DNA from: Strix aluco
Lineage: Eukaryota; Chordata; Aves; Strigiformes; Strigidae
Direction of reading: 5' to 3'
Assembly: GCF_031877795.1 (NCBI RefSeq)
Contig: NC_133943.1
Location: 11,587,001 to 11,651,000, forward strand
Length of the DNA: 64,000 bases
The notes under the pieces were generated by a model. It saw only the letters and a list, made by a program, of their open reading frames with translations, did no database searches and was not told the DNA's origin. Below, one piece after another: positions 24,401-39,000 of the stretch. Position numbers and translations under genes: made by a program. Position 1 is the stretch's first letter. Each line of letters begins with the position of its first letter.

Positions 24401-27400
24401 GAGCAGGGATGGGGAGATGCAGACAAGCCCTTCGGGCCCTCAAAATCCCAGAGCATGGACCACCAACACCCCAAAGCGTATAGCGAAAATGGAAGTCATG
24501 GCAGTGTGTAACACACGCAGCACGTGAGGCTTCATACAGCACCCACGGATGGGTCCCCACAGCCGAGGGGTGTACGTGGCCAGCCCACACGGGGACACAG
24601 CACGAGCCGCGCGTAATATCCCCAGCAAGATGCGATACCCATGGGGTACAGTATACCCGGTTATCACATGACAAACAGACACAGAGCTCCAGATTAGATG
24701 CGTGTCAGGTAATCCCCTTGTCTCAAAGCTTTTGCCTTTCTTTTGTAATGAGCGCTTCGAAAGGCGCTGGGTGTACTCAAGCTTGGGGACTATCCTGCAT
24801 TAGTCACCCCGGTATCAGACTAGCAGGGCCACAAGGATGTGTTATACCATTATGTTGAAAAAAGAACATTACATCCAAATCATACACAGGCAGATCTAGT
24901 TTGCCTGGTTACCACCTGGGTTTTTTCCTCTCTCTGGCTCCAGGGCAGCAGAAAGGGCACTGAGAGTCATTTGGAAATGGTGTTTAAGTGCAGCCCCGGA
25001 GAGCCCACTCCCCAGCTCCACAGGCGAGTCACAGTGCGATAGGGAGGCAGAAAAGGTCGTGGTGTGCGACTGTCCACTGTGGTTAAAAGTCACTACACCT
25101 CAAACCTCATCTAAACCTCTTTCTTACCCTTTCCCTTGTCCAGCAATGATGTCCATGACAGACACCTACACCCAGTGTAGCCAATAAGACGCCACCCGGG
25201 GCTTTGGCTTCCTCAAATCTGCTCCCATCCAAGGCTGTAGGGAGGTTGGGAAAACAGCTAAAACTCAGGCTCAAACCCACTCATGATGAAAGAAGAATTT
25301 AGCCCTGAGGTTTGTGCTGTGTGTGGCCTTCCCAGTACATGCTGTTTACTACAGTGCAGAGCTAGTGGCCACAGCTGATGGGGGACTGGCAGCCCAGCCA
25401 AGAGGCACAGCCAAGGTGCCTGGCCAAGTGGGTCCTGTTAGCACCCATCAAGGGAATAAAAGTGGGACCAAGATATTAAAAGAGGGAAAGCAGGCCTGAA
25501 GGAAGAGACCTGAGAGCTTGAGGAAAAGCAGGACCTGTTGATGCTCTGCTGCTTTAATTGACATTGCTGTGAGGACTTCAGCCTGTCCAGCTGGGGACCC
25601 AGCTCGGGGTCTGGCTCAGGCTGTGGCCATGGAACTCTGAGGGCACCCTCCAAGGCATGAACCCAGGTACCTGAGAGAAAACAGCTGAATTGCTCTGATG
25701 CTGGGGTGGGTAAAGGATTCCTGGTTTTGAGAGCTATTTCCCATTTTGGAAGTGCAGTTGTACAAACCTGTGCCTGTCTGGAGAGCAGTGCCAAGGTCCT
25801 ACGTGGGCCTGACACTGTTAGTCTGGCACAGAGCAAGTTGGCTCCATCATTGTAAGACTGGTGGCCAAAACCAGGGGAAAAGGCAGGTTTGTTCTTTGTC
25901 CTTACAGGGTGTGGGACAGCCTGTTCTCCAGGTGTGGGTTTGTTTGGTTTTTCCCTCCCCCTGGGAGTTTCCATTTCCAGTGTTTTCCAGCTGCTGCTTG
26001 TGGCTGTGCACCCCTCCTGCAGTGCCAGGCTGTGCGTGCCCTTAGTGCTGAGCCTTGCCAGCACCCGTGGCACAACTGAGGGGCTGAGGTCCCTGGGAGG
26101 CTGCTGAGCTGGGGGTTTTCCTAAGCGGTGCTCTCAAGCTCTTGTATTTGCATGCGTTTCCTGCTAGACACAGAAATGACTCGGTCTGGGCTTCCCCGCC
26201 TTGGCGCGCTGGCAGGCAGGGGAGTGGGCGAGATGAGACACCCGGCACAGCCTGTGGGCAGCTTCCAGCTCACCTTCCAGCGCCGGGGCTGGCGGGGGGT
26301 GGATGTGTCCTTTGGGTGGGCGCTCAGCAGTGATGTGCTGCTGGCTCAGAGTCGGGAGGGTTGAAGGTGTTCAGAGAGCCAAAAGAAAAGCCGCTCGTGA
26401 ACATACTCGGTGTACAGGAAGGGGGATGAAGCACAGTTAGTAACAGTGGACATTAGTAACCCCGTTACATCTTACCTAGGTCTTGTTTGCTGTTCAGGAT
26501 GAGTGAGTCAGGGCTGTGGGAACAGTAATTTCGTCAGCCAATTCATTCCAAAATCCATATTGTATAGGCCATGTTGGGGCTATCATGAGTGCCACAGAAA
26601 ATGCTTCATTTCTCATAAAAGTGTTATGTATGACACCAATCCGTCTCATTTCAATACCTTTTGGTTCCCAAACTATAGGCCATGTTTAAAAATAGTCTCC
26701 CAGAGGACTCTCATATGACGTAGTTGCCTTCTAGCTCGGTAACCAGTTGGTTACAAATTAACAGGTTCTCACTACACAGTATTTTTTTTTTTGAATTATA
26801 GTCTTTGTCTCAGAGCCAAATGTAGGTCCCACCTGGCCTAAAATAATAAACTGCAGTGTGATTTTTAGGCTTCTAATTTCTGAGATAATTTAATTTTATT
26901 TGAAAGGTTGGATTTTTTTTGTTCCCCAGCAATTGTGGTGGAGATGTCTAAAAATGGCTTTTTCAGGTCTTTTACATACTGGTGGTTTCTCTTCAGTGTC
27001 TTCCCTAAATTCTTGTCAAAATACCATCTATGGTAAAATTGTTTCCACACACTATCTTGTTCTTTCAAATCTTGTTAAGGTTTTGTTAGTTGGAAACTGG
27101 GTCATAGCACTATGTATTTTTGATGGCAGGTTTTTCTAATTTATGGAGGATATAAACTGCAGATGTTCATTAATAGTCTTTGCTGATACCCTGTGATACT
27201 TGCAGACCAACTAGTAACTTCTTTCCTTTCTTGTCTTCTGCGGTGAAATCTTGGTGATTGCAGATACATATTTCAGGAGCTTTTGCATGATGAGTATTTT
27301 AAAAATTATATCTATGTGTTTGTTTTCAATCCTGTATGCATGCACAATTGTTCTATCATATAAAATACACAACAGAAAGGTGTGAACTTTGCTGTTTTTC

Positions 27401-29980
27401 AGTGGTTTAAAGTGCCCAGTGCTTGTTGCCATTAGCTAGGCAATGGAGACACCATTGATATAAACAAGTGGCATAAACTACGTAACCATGTCTGGTGGGT
27501 CTTTCTTTTTTAATCGCGTAAGTGCTGGTTTAAATGTTACATTACAGGATGTTTTCTTGGTCTTTGTTGTTAAAAAAAAGTCAGCAGTCCTACACGTGTC
27601 AGCTGTGATAGCATCAGTTGTGAACTCGGTCTGTGTCTGGGCACACATGGCATTTCCCCTGCCTCGCTGGGCTTTGCTGGGAGATCAAAGCTCCTGGATG
27701 AAGGTCCGGGTACCAGTCTGGCTCTTGTGCAACCTGGTGGGATCCTATAACCACCTCTGTGTGATGGCTGCTTCTCCCATTCCCAGGTCTAGGTGGATCA
27801 CACCTGGCATCTCAGGGGAGGAGATGACCTCTGGAAACATCTTCAGGCTTGTTGGCAGCTGAGTATGAGGAATCCAACTGCTCAGGGCTTTTCAAGATGC
27901 ACTAATGCAAACTGCAGCATCTGAGATGGTCAAAGACAGTCAAATGTTGAAACCCTGTCGGCTGGTGTAGCTTGGCTGGAACTGTTGTTGCATCACCGGG
28001 ATGCTTTGAGCCGAAGGATTTCTGGCTGCCCTGGGATCTGTGCGAGAAGCCAGCTGAACAGCGGATTGCACGGTATCGAGCAATAGTTCCCACCCTTTCC
28101 TACTGACAGAAGGGAGGAACAGCAAGGAAAAAAGCCATTTGCAAGGAGAAAAAAAATCCTTTCAATCTTTGTCTTTTGCTCTTCCTACTCCCTTAGGACA
28201 GTTTCCTCCCTCCTGGAGCCAGCAGACATCTTAGCACTGAGCAACTCCCAAATTTCAGCACCTTCCTCTTTACTCTTTAAGCGCTTGTCCATGGGTGCCA
28301 ATGAAGATGATCATTTATAACTGCCTTTTGTTCCTCTGTTTACAGCTTCCCTTCCAGACTCTGGGGATGGCTGACGTCAGGGTGCTACTTTTGGCCTCGT
28401 CATACTTTTATCTGGTGTTAATGTCTTCCATGAGCGGCAGGAATGTGGACTGCAAGGCTGCCGGGGTGGTGTGGGGAGAGGGGGCCTGGGGAGGGCAGAA
28501 GGGAGGCAGGCAGGCAGCGCTGCGTCGGGGCATGGCACGATGCTGCCCACCCTGCTCTCCCTGTCAGGCACCAATTGGTTTTCTGGAGAGCACCATGGTC
28601 ATTTATGGCCTTGTGCAGGGAGGGCCTGCCCACTGGCACCCCGTCCGTCTGTCCAGGCAGCTGGCAGAGCCGTGCGTGGCACCATGAGCTACGCGCTGAG
28701 CTATTTTTAAGCCGCCTGGGCTGCATCCCAAGTATAGCGTGCTCTATTTCTGGTGCAAAATGATCTTCCTGGGTGGGGGATGCAGAGATTTTTTTTGTTT
28801 GTTTGTATGAAACACATGGGTTTGGGTTCAGAGGCTGTGAGAGAAAGAAACAGCTGGGCACGACTGGAAGAGAGGCAAAAAAAAAGTGGAGATAGCTGGT
28901 GGCTGTGAAGGTCTCACCCAGAGGGAGAACTCTGCTCGCTGCTGCTGTTGAGCCCTCATTGCCAATGGTTTGCTCATGGATCAGGAATCAAAAAGGCCTG
29001 GGTTTGGTTTACAGCTGGGGTTTATTGAGGACACTGGAGGGCTTTGCATTTGTTTGAAATAGGCTGCTGGGGGAGTTTGAGATTCCAAAACATTTAACAA
29101 GGCTGAAAGGGATGAAGAGGGATGCTAAATCCAGAGCTATAAACTTGCTGGTTGCTTTCACCAATTTTGGACCCACCTCTCCCTCCAGATCAGCTAGATT
29201 TCAAGGGCAGCAGAATGCCATTTGTTCACCAGGGCTCAAAGAAATTACTAAAAAGAATTGATCAAAAGGAGCTGTTTGTTTACTACATGCCTTGTAGTGA
29301 TACCAAGAGGCCCTGAATAGTGCTGCAGGCTCCATTACAGTGAGGGTGTCACATTCATGGGGCAGCAAAAGGAAAGCTCTGCTCCTGCCTCCAGGTGCTG
29401 GAGCAGATAGACCAGACCATTGCCCATGCACTGTCAGGCTGTAGGAACCTATTTTACAGGTAGAAAGTGATGTGCAGGGACACGGACTGTGGGTTTAGCC
29501 AGTGCAAGCTTCAGACTTCCAGTTTCAGATGTAGGTATGAAGTGTTTCATCTTCTCACACACAGGTGGACTGGTGATGACAAAGGCTTCTGAGAAGACAG
29601 AAAAGGATGTAAAAGAGTTTTATTTAAAGCTTAAGAAGAATTTGCCATTCTTAGTTTTTCAGCTACCTTCTAAGGACCCACTCCTCAACTGCAAGTGGTA
29701 CAAAAAAATGCCATGACTGTGACACTAATTGTGCTAATCAAAGCTCTGTTTTCTGAAACCTACTGTTCATTACCTCGACTCACCTGTGAACCAGGAAGAG
29801 CTTTTCCTCAATCATAAATTCAAAGCGGAAATATTTAATATTTCCAAAGCCCAGCACAAGACTGACAGCTTTTCCTTTGAGATGTTCTTTTGGAGGAATA
29901 TTTATGTTTTTTTGAGGCTGGATGAAAATTTTCCACTTTCTGATTTCCAATCAGGGCTGACTTAATACTATCTCTGAATT
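21486..29980. other. DUSP1 3' flank, no gene recognised
   Basis: No gene, RNA gene or datable transposon is recognised. A stretch at 23230-23360 looks like a possible conserved regulatory element (see findings). A perfect CRE palindrome lies at 28372-28379. The block from about 26500 to 27450 is more AT-rich than its surroundings and may be an old, unrecognised transposon remnant. Open frames of 100-210 codons occur but overlap one another on both strands without any known domain, for example 25438-26073 on the - strand. Confidence 0.5.
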
Positions 29981-30002
29981 AAAAAAAAAAAAAAAAAAAA
30001 AA
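29981..30002. repeat. A22 homopolymer
   Basis: A run of 22 adenines on the + strand. Avian CR1 elements do not end in poly(A), and I see no coding or processed-pseudogene sequence just upstream of it, so I treat it as a simple repeat rather than a retrocopy tail. Confidence 0.9.
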
Positions 30003-33000
30003 GGAATAAGACACAAAATACTTCTGCCTACTACCAAAACACAAAAGAAAGGAGTGCATAATAACATTGAGAATGAGAGCTAGGTCTGTTTGCAGGTAGA
30101 GGCAATCAGATCCAGCAGACTGGACTTGAGGTGATGTTTCTCATCAACTTCTTCTTGTTACCAAGGGTAACAGATGTAAACATACAAACCAATTTCTAAG
30201 GCCAGAACAGACTATTTTGATTATGCAGTTGAAGTTCTGTATAATGTAAGCCAAACTTCTGGTTGAAAAAAAGCCTATACTTTAGAAGGACACTGTCCTG
30301 ACAAGTGATTTCAAATGATGGAGATGTAATTTTTGTAGAATTTTTGGGTAGTGTTTTAGTGGAAAGATCAGGCAACAGTGCCGGGAATCATGGAGTCTCA
30401 AAATGGTTGTATGTTACTTTCACCAAGCCACCTTCTGTTTTTCTACCTCAGTTTACTTTTCTCTAGAATGAAGACTGTGATGTTTTGCCTTGATATTATC
30501 AGATTTAATGAGACTGTTCACAGCTGGTGACAGACAGAAGCAGCTCACTGGTGAGAGCACACATCCATCAGGCTTTTTCTGGTGGAGTACGTTGAACATT
30601 TTTAGGGTGCAACGGTCATAAGATCTCACCATTGCCTTAATGTTGAAGTGTGTTTTGCCAGACTTTTGTGCTTAGAGGCGTTGTTCTCTCTCCCCAGGGG
30701 AGCTGGGATGATGGGCTTGCAGGGAGGGTGCAGGTGGCTGTGCTAAAGGCCTGGCCAGCTTGGGGATGTGGCTTCTGAGCTTGGTTTGGAAGTGGCCTTG
30801 GCAAGAGTGGGTCCAGCTGAGCACAAGGGTGGAAGCAGGATGGGAAAGAGTCTGGGGTGGATCTGGAGCAGGAAAACCCTGGATAGAGATCGCAACGGGT
30901 GTAGAGTGATGAGTGGAATCAGGGATGGTGGTTTTTAGGTTGAGGGAGAAGGAAAATGTGTTTGCTTTGAGGGGGGTAAGAACCAGAATGGGGATGAGTA
31001 AGGTGGGGATGTGGATGGGGACAAAGGAGGTGGAGGGACATGTGAGGTCACTGGGGAAGTGGGGGAGGCAAAGGAGTCAGCGGCTTCTGTGTTTGAGGAA
31101 AGAGAGGAAACAGAGGGAGTTATGGGAGAAGAAGCAAAGGCAAACTGAAGAGGAAGCAAAGTTGCTTCATATTTGTGGTGGTTTTCTGTTGTAGAGTGAG
31201 GTAAGGTCCTGGGTGGAGAGATATGGAGGCTGGCAGCAGAAAGGGAGACTTCATGGGTGAACAAGGATGGTTTGTAAAGCAAGATGGTGAAAAGGCAGAT
31301 GCTGAAGGCCATCAAACCATTTGGTGAGGAAGAAAGTAGAGCTGATACAGGAGAGACCCAATCTACAATGGGGGAAATGGTTCCTGGATGCCAGAGAGGC
31401 TCCACAACGTGAAGAAGGAAATGGATGCTGAGGGTGAGCTAAACCTGGAGATTATCAGGCAGAGCTCCATGATGGGAGAGAGGACAAAAAATTTGAGGGG
31501 GAAGAAAATGAAGCAGGAAAGAATCAAATATATTTGTAATAAAGACAAGGAAAAATGAAGCAGAAAGGATGGGGCTGAGAGCAAGAAGATAGCTGGGAAG
31601 TCACTGAGTGATCAAGTGTGATGGATGGAGCTCCCTCCACCCTGTTCAAAGCAGGCTGGAGAGGGGACACTGACAGGAAAAAGTCAGGCTATTTGCCCAT
31701 GTTTTAAAGAAATGTCATCCCCATTGTACAGAAGCGAAAAAACTGATTCTTCAAATTCTAGGGAGGAATTGTAGCTTACCTAAATCAGGACAGAAAGGGT
31801 CATAACAAGGTGAGAGATGGGGAACTTGTGTTCTCACTTAGAGCTGGGCACTCAGGTCATGATGGGACCCTTCAGGGAGTTTCTAAGGACTATTTCTCAA
31901 CAAACTGGTCCACGCTGAGCTGTGCACTGCTACAGCTGGATTTCTCTCTTGCACTTCTCTTCCATGGGCAGGTGCTGCACGTGGTCCCACAGCACTTTCA
32001 GCCTTTGAGACCTTGTTTGTTCCTTATGCAAGTGGGAGGCACAGAAACACAGAGGGAAGATGCAGTTGAGTGCAGGTGAAGCTGCAGAGCAGTATGCCTT
32101 AAGTTGATGATTTAAGGATCCTATTGACTGTTTGTGCTGGAGAGCCTGAAATTTGCCACAGTGCTTGCCCAAGCCTCTTGCCCACTGTTGCAGCTTTGGC
32201 TGGCTTGTTGCTCCATTTTCCCCTTCCACTGCACAAGCCAGTTTCCCTTCTGAAAGACAGTTTAACCCCAAGATAAGAGGGGCTGATTCTCCCTTGTTTT
32301 GCCCTTCCCACCATGACATAAGTGGGTATAAGATATCACCACGTCAGAAGTGGGACCAGTTGCTCCAGGCTGTTCCCCTTACAACCTGGCTTTCCACCAA
32401 ATCACCAGTCCTGGATCTGGCCAGAGATCTCCATTTTCCCACCCTTCTCTTCCCCTAAAGACAGCTAAAGGAATGAGAAATGGCTTTTCAAGAAGGAGGC
32501 CGCTTGTGGGAGCGTGGTGGGCGGCTGAGTGGCCACCTGTCATGGCTGAAGGCGCTGGGCCATGTTTGCAGATGCATCTCACTGTTTGCCCCGTTGCCCG
32601 GTGGCTGCTGTGATATGTTTATCCTCTTCCTGAGCTGTGTGAACTGCTGTTCCCTTGTGCTGCAAAGTTCAGATGAGGTGCTGGAGCTCACTGGCTATAA
32701 AAAGTGATGGCCCAGTGGGTGTGCCAACTGCTCTGTGGGAGCGGCTTGTGCAACGGGGGGTGCAGAGCCTGTGTGGGGAGCAAGGGGAGTGTGGGTGCTG
32801 CATGGTCAGCTCTCCAGATGAGCAGCAAGCTCCTCTCGTGCGGTGTCCATGCCAGTGTCACTGCCCGCACAGGAGCATGTTGCTGGCACACTCCTTGCTG
32901 AGTTGTCCCTGCACATGGGTGATGTGTGTGCATGGGGTGTGCGGTGACCCCTGAACTGCACACACATTGGCACAGGTTTTGGCACACTTTGCTGAGCACG

Positions 33001-36000
33001 TAGTGGAGGTGGCCATGCTGGGCCAGTGGCCACCCAGCCCCTCTCTGAGGATGCAGAGGGTGGGAGAGGAATCAGCCAGGTGAGCTGGATTTCTCCTCTC
33101 ACATGAAGGTGGACCAACTGCTCACCAACAGCCATGCCCTCCCTTGGAGGTGTTGGCTGTGCTGGGAACCCCCTGCATGGCCCTCAGGGGGTCTCATGTG
33201 AGAGAGGGCTTTGTGAGACCACTGGCTTTTCCCTGTGCCACCAGGAAGCACGCATCCCTCCATCCCACTTTAGCTCATCATCAGCCATGGGGAGCAGCCA
33301 GTCGCATAGGTCCATCTGTTCGTTTCCCTCTTTTTTCCTTGGCCCCCCTGAGAGAGAGGCTGTTTGTGCAGGGCTGAGCAACAGGGCTGTGCCGGAGGCG
33401 GCTGGTAGCGGAGGGACTGTGCGAGCCTTCCTGCCTGGCTCCTGCATTGCACAGTGACGTTGGTGCCGCAGGAAGGAACAGCGAGTTCCTGAGGGGACAT
33501 TCCTCCCATAGCTGCGTGGGGCCACCATGGCCCCCTCCCTGCCACAGCCCCCCCCAGCACATGAGCCCGTCTCCAGCGGCTATTATTGAAACCCATTTCC
33601 ATGGCACCTTTCCAGATGCGTATTTCTTTTCACACGCCAGAGTGGAAGCAAACCCCCCCTCCCTGCCCCAAAGCCTTCATCCAGAGACTTCTCGCAGCGG
33701 CTGTACTTTTCCAGTGCGCGCAGAGCATCACTGCGTCTGCTGGGCAGGAGGGAGCCCTGTGGCTTCCTTGAGGACTCCTGGAAAGCGGGTGGGAGGGATG
33801 CACAGGCTGGTGCTTGAACTCAGGTTTCCCACAAGTAAAAGCATCCATGTCCTTGTGCCCTTCACCCCTCTTTCTGCTCCTTATTTGCTGATTAAGGTCT
33901 AACTATTGTCCAGAGACTGCTTTTAGAACAGAAATTAATTACTTAAAAGCTCCATTGCTCATTGCATTTTGCTTACTTTTCTGCTTGCAAACATACTCCT
34001 TTTTTGCAGCATTTCTTTCATTTGCGTTACAAGAACACAAATGATTTTTTGGCCAGCAGTACTTCAGCAGCTGTAGGAAAGTTACAGAGAGGGGAGTGTG
34101 TGCTTGTCCCTGCCCCATCTGCCTTCTGGGGCCAGGCTCAGTCCTGCCAGCTCAGCGCAGCACTGGTGGTGATGAGGTCGATCTCTGTATATGGATATTT
34201 CTGCCCTAGATAGCCGCAGCGCTGAGCTGTCTCAGGGCTTTTTAGCCACACAACAGACACCAGGTCCCTCTGAAATGTAGTGCTTGAGGCTGAAACTGAA
34301 AGTTCGGAGAGAATTAGTCACTCCTGTACCCTAGTAACGTTGGCGAAAACCAGCCTCAAACACAGCACAGGCCAGTGTTTTGCAATCCCAGCAGCAGCCC
34401 TGCGCTTCTCCTGACGCAGAGGGAGCTGGCGGGGGGAGCGCTGGGCTGAAATGCACCCCAACCCCTTCCTCCCACCCTGTGCACCCCACAAGGGGCTGAG
34501 CCCCAGAGGTGGGATTGGGGTGATGAGGGACTTATGGGGATGGCACAGCACCGTCCTTTGCATCATTCCTGACTGGTACGGGGGCTCCTATTGTGTGTCT
34601 GCCTTGTGAATGCAGCCCTGAATGCTTTGGGTCACACCCCTGCAGGGACCCATCCTGGGAACACTTTCCACCCGCGGTGCTGCCAGCATCCTCATCCCAA
34701 CCTCAGTTTGGAGGGTCTGAACATTTGCCATCTCGAGAATGTTTTGAGCTGAGCTCCAGCTCTTGCGGGCCTGTCATCGGTCACAGCCCTCCCTGAAAAG
34801 TTTGAAGCTCTTTGCAATGTGGAGCTGCCACTGTGCTTCTCCTCTCCTGGCCTCTCTGTGGGGGTGCTGGGGGGTGCGAGAAGGGGACCAGGGGGGCCAC
34901 GGGGGCTGCCACGCTCTCCCTGCAGTGCTGTGGGGCCGGTTTAACTCGTTCCAGATTCGCAGGGTTCACGTCAGCGCCTGAAATGAGAACCTCGCCGTGC
35001 TTAACCACCACAAAACATAGCAACGGCACAGCAGTGCTGGCATTCGCTCAAAGAGAAAAAAATAATAAAAAAATCAACGCGAAACAAAACCAAACTGGTT
35101 TTTCAGGCTTGTCTGGGCTTCTCAGCACAGAAAAAGGCAAAGCTTCCAGGAAATGGATGTGGGCCTGTGGAGGGACTGTTATGGATGCTCTGAAAACTCC
35201 CACCCCTTTCAACAGGGAACATTTTAGGTAGTGCTGCTCCGGTTCTAGCAGTCAGAGAACCTCCCTGGCCCTGCTGTCCCCTGAAACTGCCTGTGCGGGC
35301 AGGCCCAGGCAGGGCAGGCAGTGGGCAGGAGCCTTAGTGCTGCCTGTTCTGCTCTGCTTCCTGCACTGCCTGCCCAGTGACCTCCTGTTCACTGCCATTT
35401 GGGCATGGCTTGGAGCCTCTGGTCACAGGGTTGCTGCATGTGCAAGGCATCTGCTGCCCCCCTTAAGCCATCAGAGGATCAGGGGGAGTAGTAAGGGAGT
35501 TAGTTACTGCCCCAGGAGGAGGTCCTGCTTGGACCTCAGATCCAGAGGGTTCCTGAGTCCTGGGATCCATCTCAGGAGAGGGGGGCAAAGTTGCAGGGAG
35601 CTCCAGGGAAACGTGAACTGTGTCACAGCTGTTGCCTCTCTCCATAGTGGGCCCAACCAGTCTTTTGTGTCTGACCATCCTGAACTGAGGGACCTCAGAA
35701 GCGGGGCTCCAGACCCATGTAGATGACCTCCTTCCTAACCCCTCAACCCCTCCGCCTTCCTAGGTAGGACATTGCCTTGCGCCTCATGCCAGTCCCAGCC
35801 ACTCCAGAGATATCAGTGCTCCTTCCAGTGCATGGAAACTGGGATCAGAGATGCAGGAGAGGTCCCTGGCTCCATGGAGACTGGGCACAGGGAAGCCAGT
35901 CATCCTCTGTACAACGTGCTTCTGGGAGGAACCTGGGTGGCATTTTGGGTGGCAGAAAAAACTGGGAGATGAGAGAGTGGGTGCAGATGGGCATGTCAGG

Positions 36001-39000
36001 GAAGGCAGCCCTCACACTGGATCATGTCCTCTGCTTAGATCAGTGTCTTGCCTCTGATGTGGATGGAAACAACATGGCCAGCTCTGATGGTGCTGGGCAG
36101 GAAGGGAGGCAGAGGGAATCCTGATGGACCCGCTGATGCCCTGCAGCAGGAGCTGAGGTTAGTGCTATCATAACTTCAAATGCTGTAAGTAGTTAGAAAA
36201 AAACAGATAGTCCTTTAAAAATCTGCTTGCACAATTCGGCTCTCTTGACCCTTCTGGCCATATATTCTCAGGCTTGCTAAGTGCTGTGGGACACAGTGTG
36301 TCCTTTTATTGGTCCTCAGTTGAGCAGCCATTTATAGCCTCCACCTCTGACTGCTGGGTCTCCTATTTTGAAGCAGCTCAAAGGAGTAGGATGGATCAGG
36401 TTTCCTTCTCTGCCTCCTCCCACATACCTTGGTCATGCTACCTCCAGCACTTCCCCTTCCCACACTAAATAAGCTCTCTTGGCAGGGTAAGTGCAGCCCA
36501 CAGTGCTAATTTTATTTGCTGCTTGGTCTTTTTTTCTGGAATTTACTGGCATTTTCTGTGTAAAGCAAGGCCCCTCCCTGCATGTGCTCTCAGCCCTGGG
36601 AGAGGCTTGTCCCAGCTGTGCTGTGGCTGTGTCACTTGTGTCACTGAAGATTCGCTCTGCTCTGTGTGGTATTAGAGCTGCTTGTTCCCAGGACACCAGG
36701 AAATGTATGCTTGGACAACTCAAGGCTTTCACAGTGGAAACCTAGAAGTGAATCCAGATTGCAGAGAGAACTAGGGAGGAGAAAAGCAGGTTGTGGCTCA
36801 CTGACATGCACCTCCAGAGCCGTGATGGGACATTAACAGGCCACCTAGAGCCTGTTAATGAAGCAAAAAAACCTCAGGTTCCTCTCAGCCAAAATTCTTG
36901 CAACCTGGGGAGGAAACCTCTGCTCTGCCCATGTGAACAGCTTTTCTCTGGGAGGCAGGTCCCCAGCCCAACAGTGTCAGCCCAGAAGGGCGCTGCTGAG
37001 AGACCAGCAGAAGTACCTGGTTTATCAGCAAACACTTCACCAGTCTGTTAGGCATTGCATCAGCACAGTGACCACCACAGACAAGTTTCAGTGATCTCAA
37101 GCTCTTATTCAGACAGTAGTCACATCAACTGTAGAACCTGACGTGCTTTATCAAGCAGGTGAGTCTCCATCATCTTTACGCAGAAGAAAGAGGTGACTGA
37201 GTCATGAAGTACCTTGTTAAAAATCACCCAGAAAGTCAATGAAGGAGAGAGAGGGAGCTCAGGTCTCTTGAGTACCTCTGCCAGGTTCCAGGCACCAACT
37301 GCCAGTGCTTTTATCAACTCCTGCTCACTTTGAAATACTCCTTAGCACATTTTCCACAATTTCTTTCCATTTGAAAGGTGAAGCCATTAAATCCTATGAC
37401 TTACAGGAGTGATGGGGTGACTCATGCTATGCCAAAACAGAAGTTGCTGTCAGACAGCTCACACATCTGGACTTCTAGCCCTATGCCAAGCTGTTGCTGA
37501 CACTTCTTGGGGTTGCTCTGAAACCTGCAACAGTACCCCACTATTACATGGCATTGAGAGATCTATGAGCAGTAGTAAACAATGTATCTTCAAGGTGTGA
37601 TGAGAAAACGTCATACCCTGATTTTCAGTCTGGCAGAAGGGTATGTGAGAACCCTAATAAATGTGATTTGACTTGTGGTTTTTCATCTCCTGCCTTAGAC
37701 TGTTGTACGGTACTGCTGTCACTGTCAAATTGCTGTTCATCTCAGAGAGGTGGGCGTAAGCCAGCACTCCCACAGAAGACACAATCCCACCTTCAGAGAG
37801 ATTCATCTTGTCCAGCTTTGCTGTCACATTAGCTGAGAGGGTTTTTTTTTAGCTTGCTTCTCATATGACAACCTCTAAAATAGCTACGGCAAAATGGATA
37901 AATAAATAACTGCCAGGAGTTTAAATAAGGCTGCCTTGCTCATCGCGTTCTCTAGAAGTATCTTCTTTCCTACACAGAAATCTTTTTCCAGGCTGAATTT
38001 AAGAAGCTGGGACACTCATCTGCAATTCCTGGATACAGTGAGGCCAGAACAGTGTTTACCCAAGCAGGCTGTGGGCAGTTGGGAGCTGCCAAAGAGGGGT
38101 TTGCTGTGGATGAGGGGACAGGACAAATGGGTCCAAGGAGCATCTCTCACTCTGGACAGGCTGCACAGAGTGCACACGAGTCCTCAGGGCAGTGCGTGTA
38201 TGCTTTTCTGCATCCACTGAACATAAAAAGCATTTATTTCACAGTGTATATGCCCCAGGCCAGAAATGGGCATGTCCAGCCTTGAAATCTCTAGGGTGAA
38301 AAGTGCTGTAGAAATATCATCCCATCATGGTCAGCCCAATAAAACTTGGAGCTGTGATTGGGATGTATCAGGTACCACTCTATGAGTAATAACTGTGTCT
38401 GTAATTAATATTCTCTGTCGCTGTATGTCTTTCTGCCCTCTGCTGGGCTTTGAGGCAGAAGATAGGATGGCTCCCTGTGGCTGGCAGGCACTGGCTTCAC
38501 TGGGCTCTTCTGGGGAGGACAAAGCCTTGGGACCAGGGGTGGGGAACTGCCAGTGACTTCATTTCATGTGGCCTGCACCCACGTGGGTTTTTCTTTTTTT
38601 TTTTTTTTTGGGTTTTCTATGATCTTATCAGATGACATTTAGGTGTGTGTTAATGTACGACCTGACAGAGATGTCTGAAAAGTCTGCTATGGCCTCAGCA
38701 AGGACATCTCCTTCCTTCCTGCCCACTCCTGTCCTAGGGAAGATTGCTTGCAGAAGGCAGAGTGGAAGGTGAAGGGATGTCTGTGTCATATCATCTCCCT
38801 TTGCTCCTCCTTCAGGGTCTGTGGTTACTCCAGAGAGCTACCCCATACTGAAATCTTTCTCAGAGTTTTTGACATCTTGCAAAACACTGTCACAACATGA
38901 AAGGGTTTGGCTTTGTCTGGGGAGGACCCTGGACTAGCTCACTGGGAGGATGTCATCCTTCTTCAGCTGTTACTGGCTGTCTTGACATCACTTTTGTGCA

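Noticed and set aside
29981-30002. A22 run as a possible tail of a processed pseudogene
   Set aside because: No gene-like sequence or polyadenylation signal lies directly upstream, and no flanking duplication is visible.
30935-31405. 156-codon Ser/Pro-rich frame on the - strand
   Set aside because: It is a by-product of the purine-rich + strand tract.
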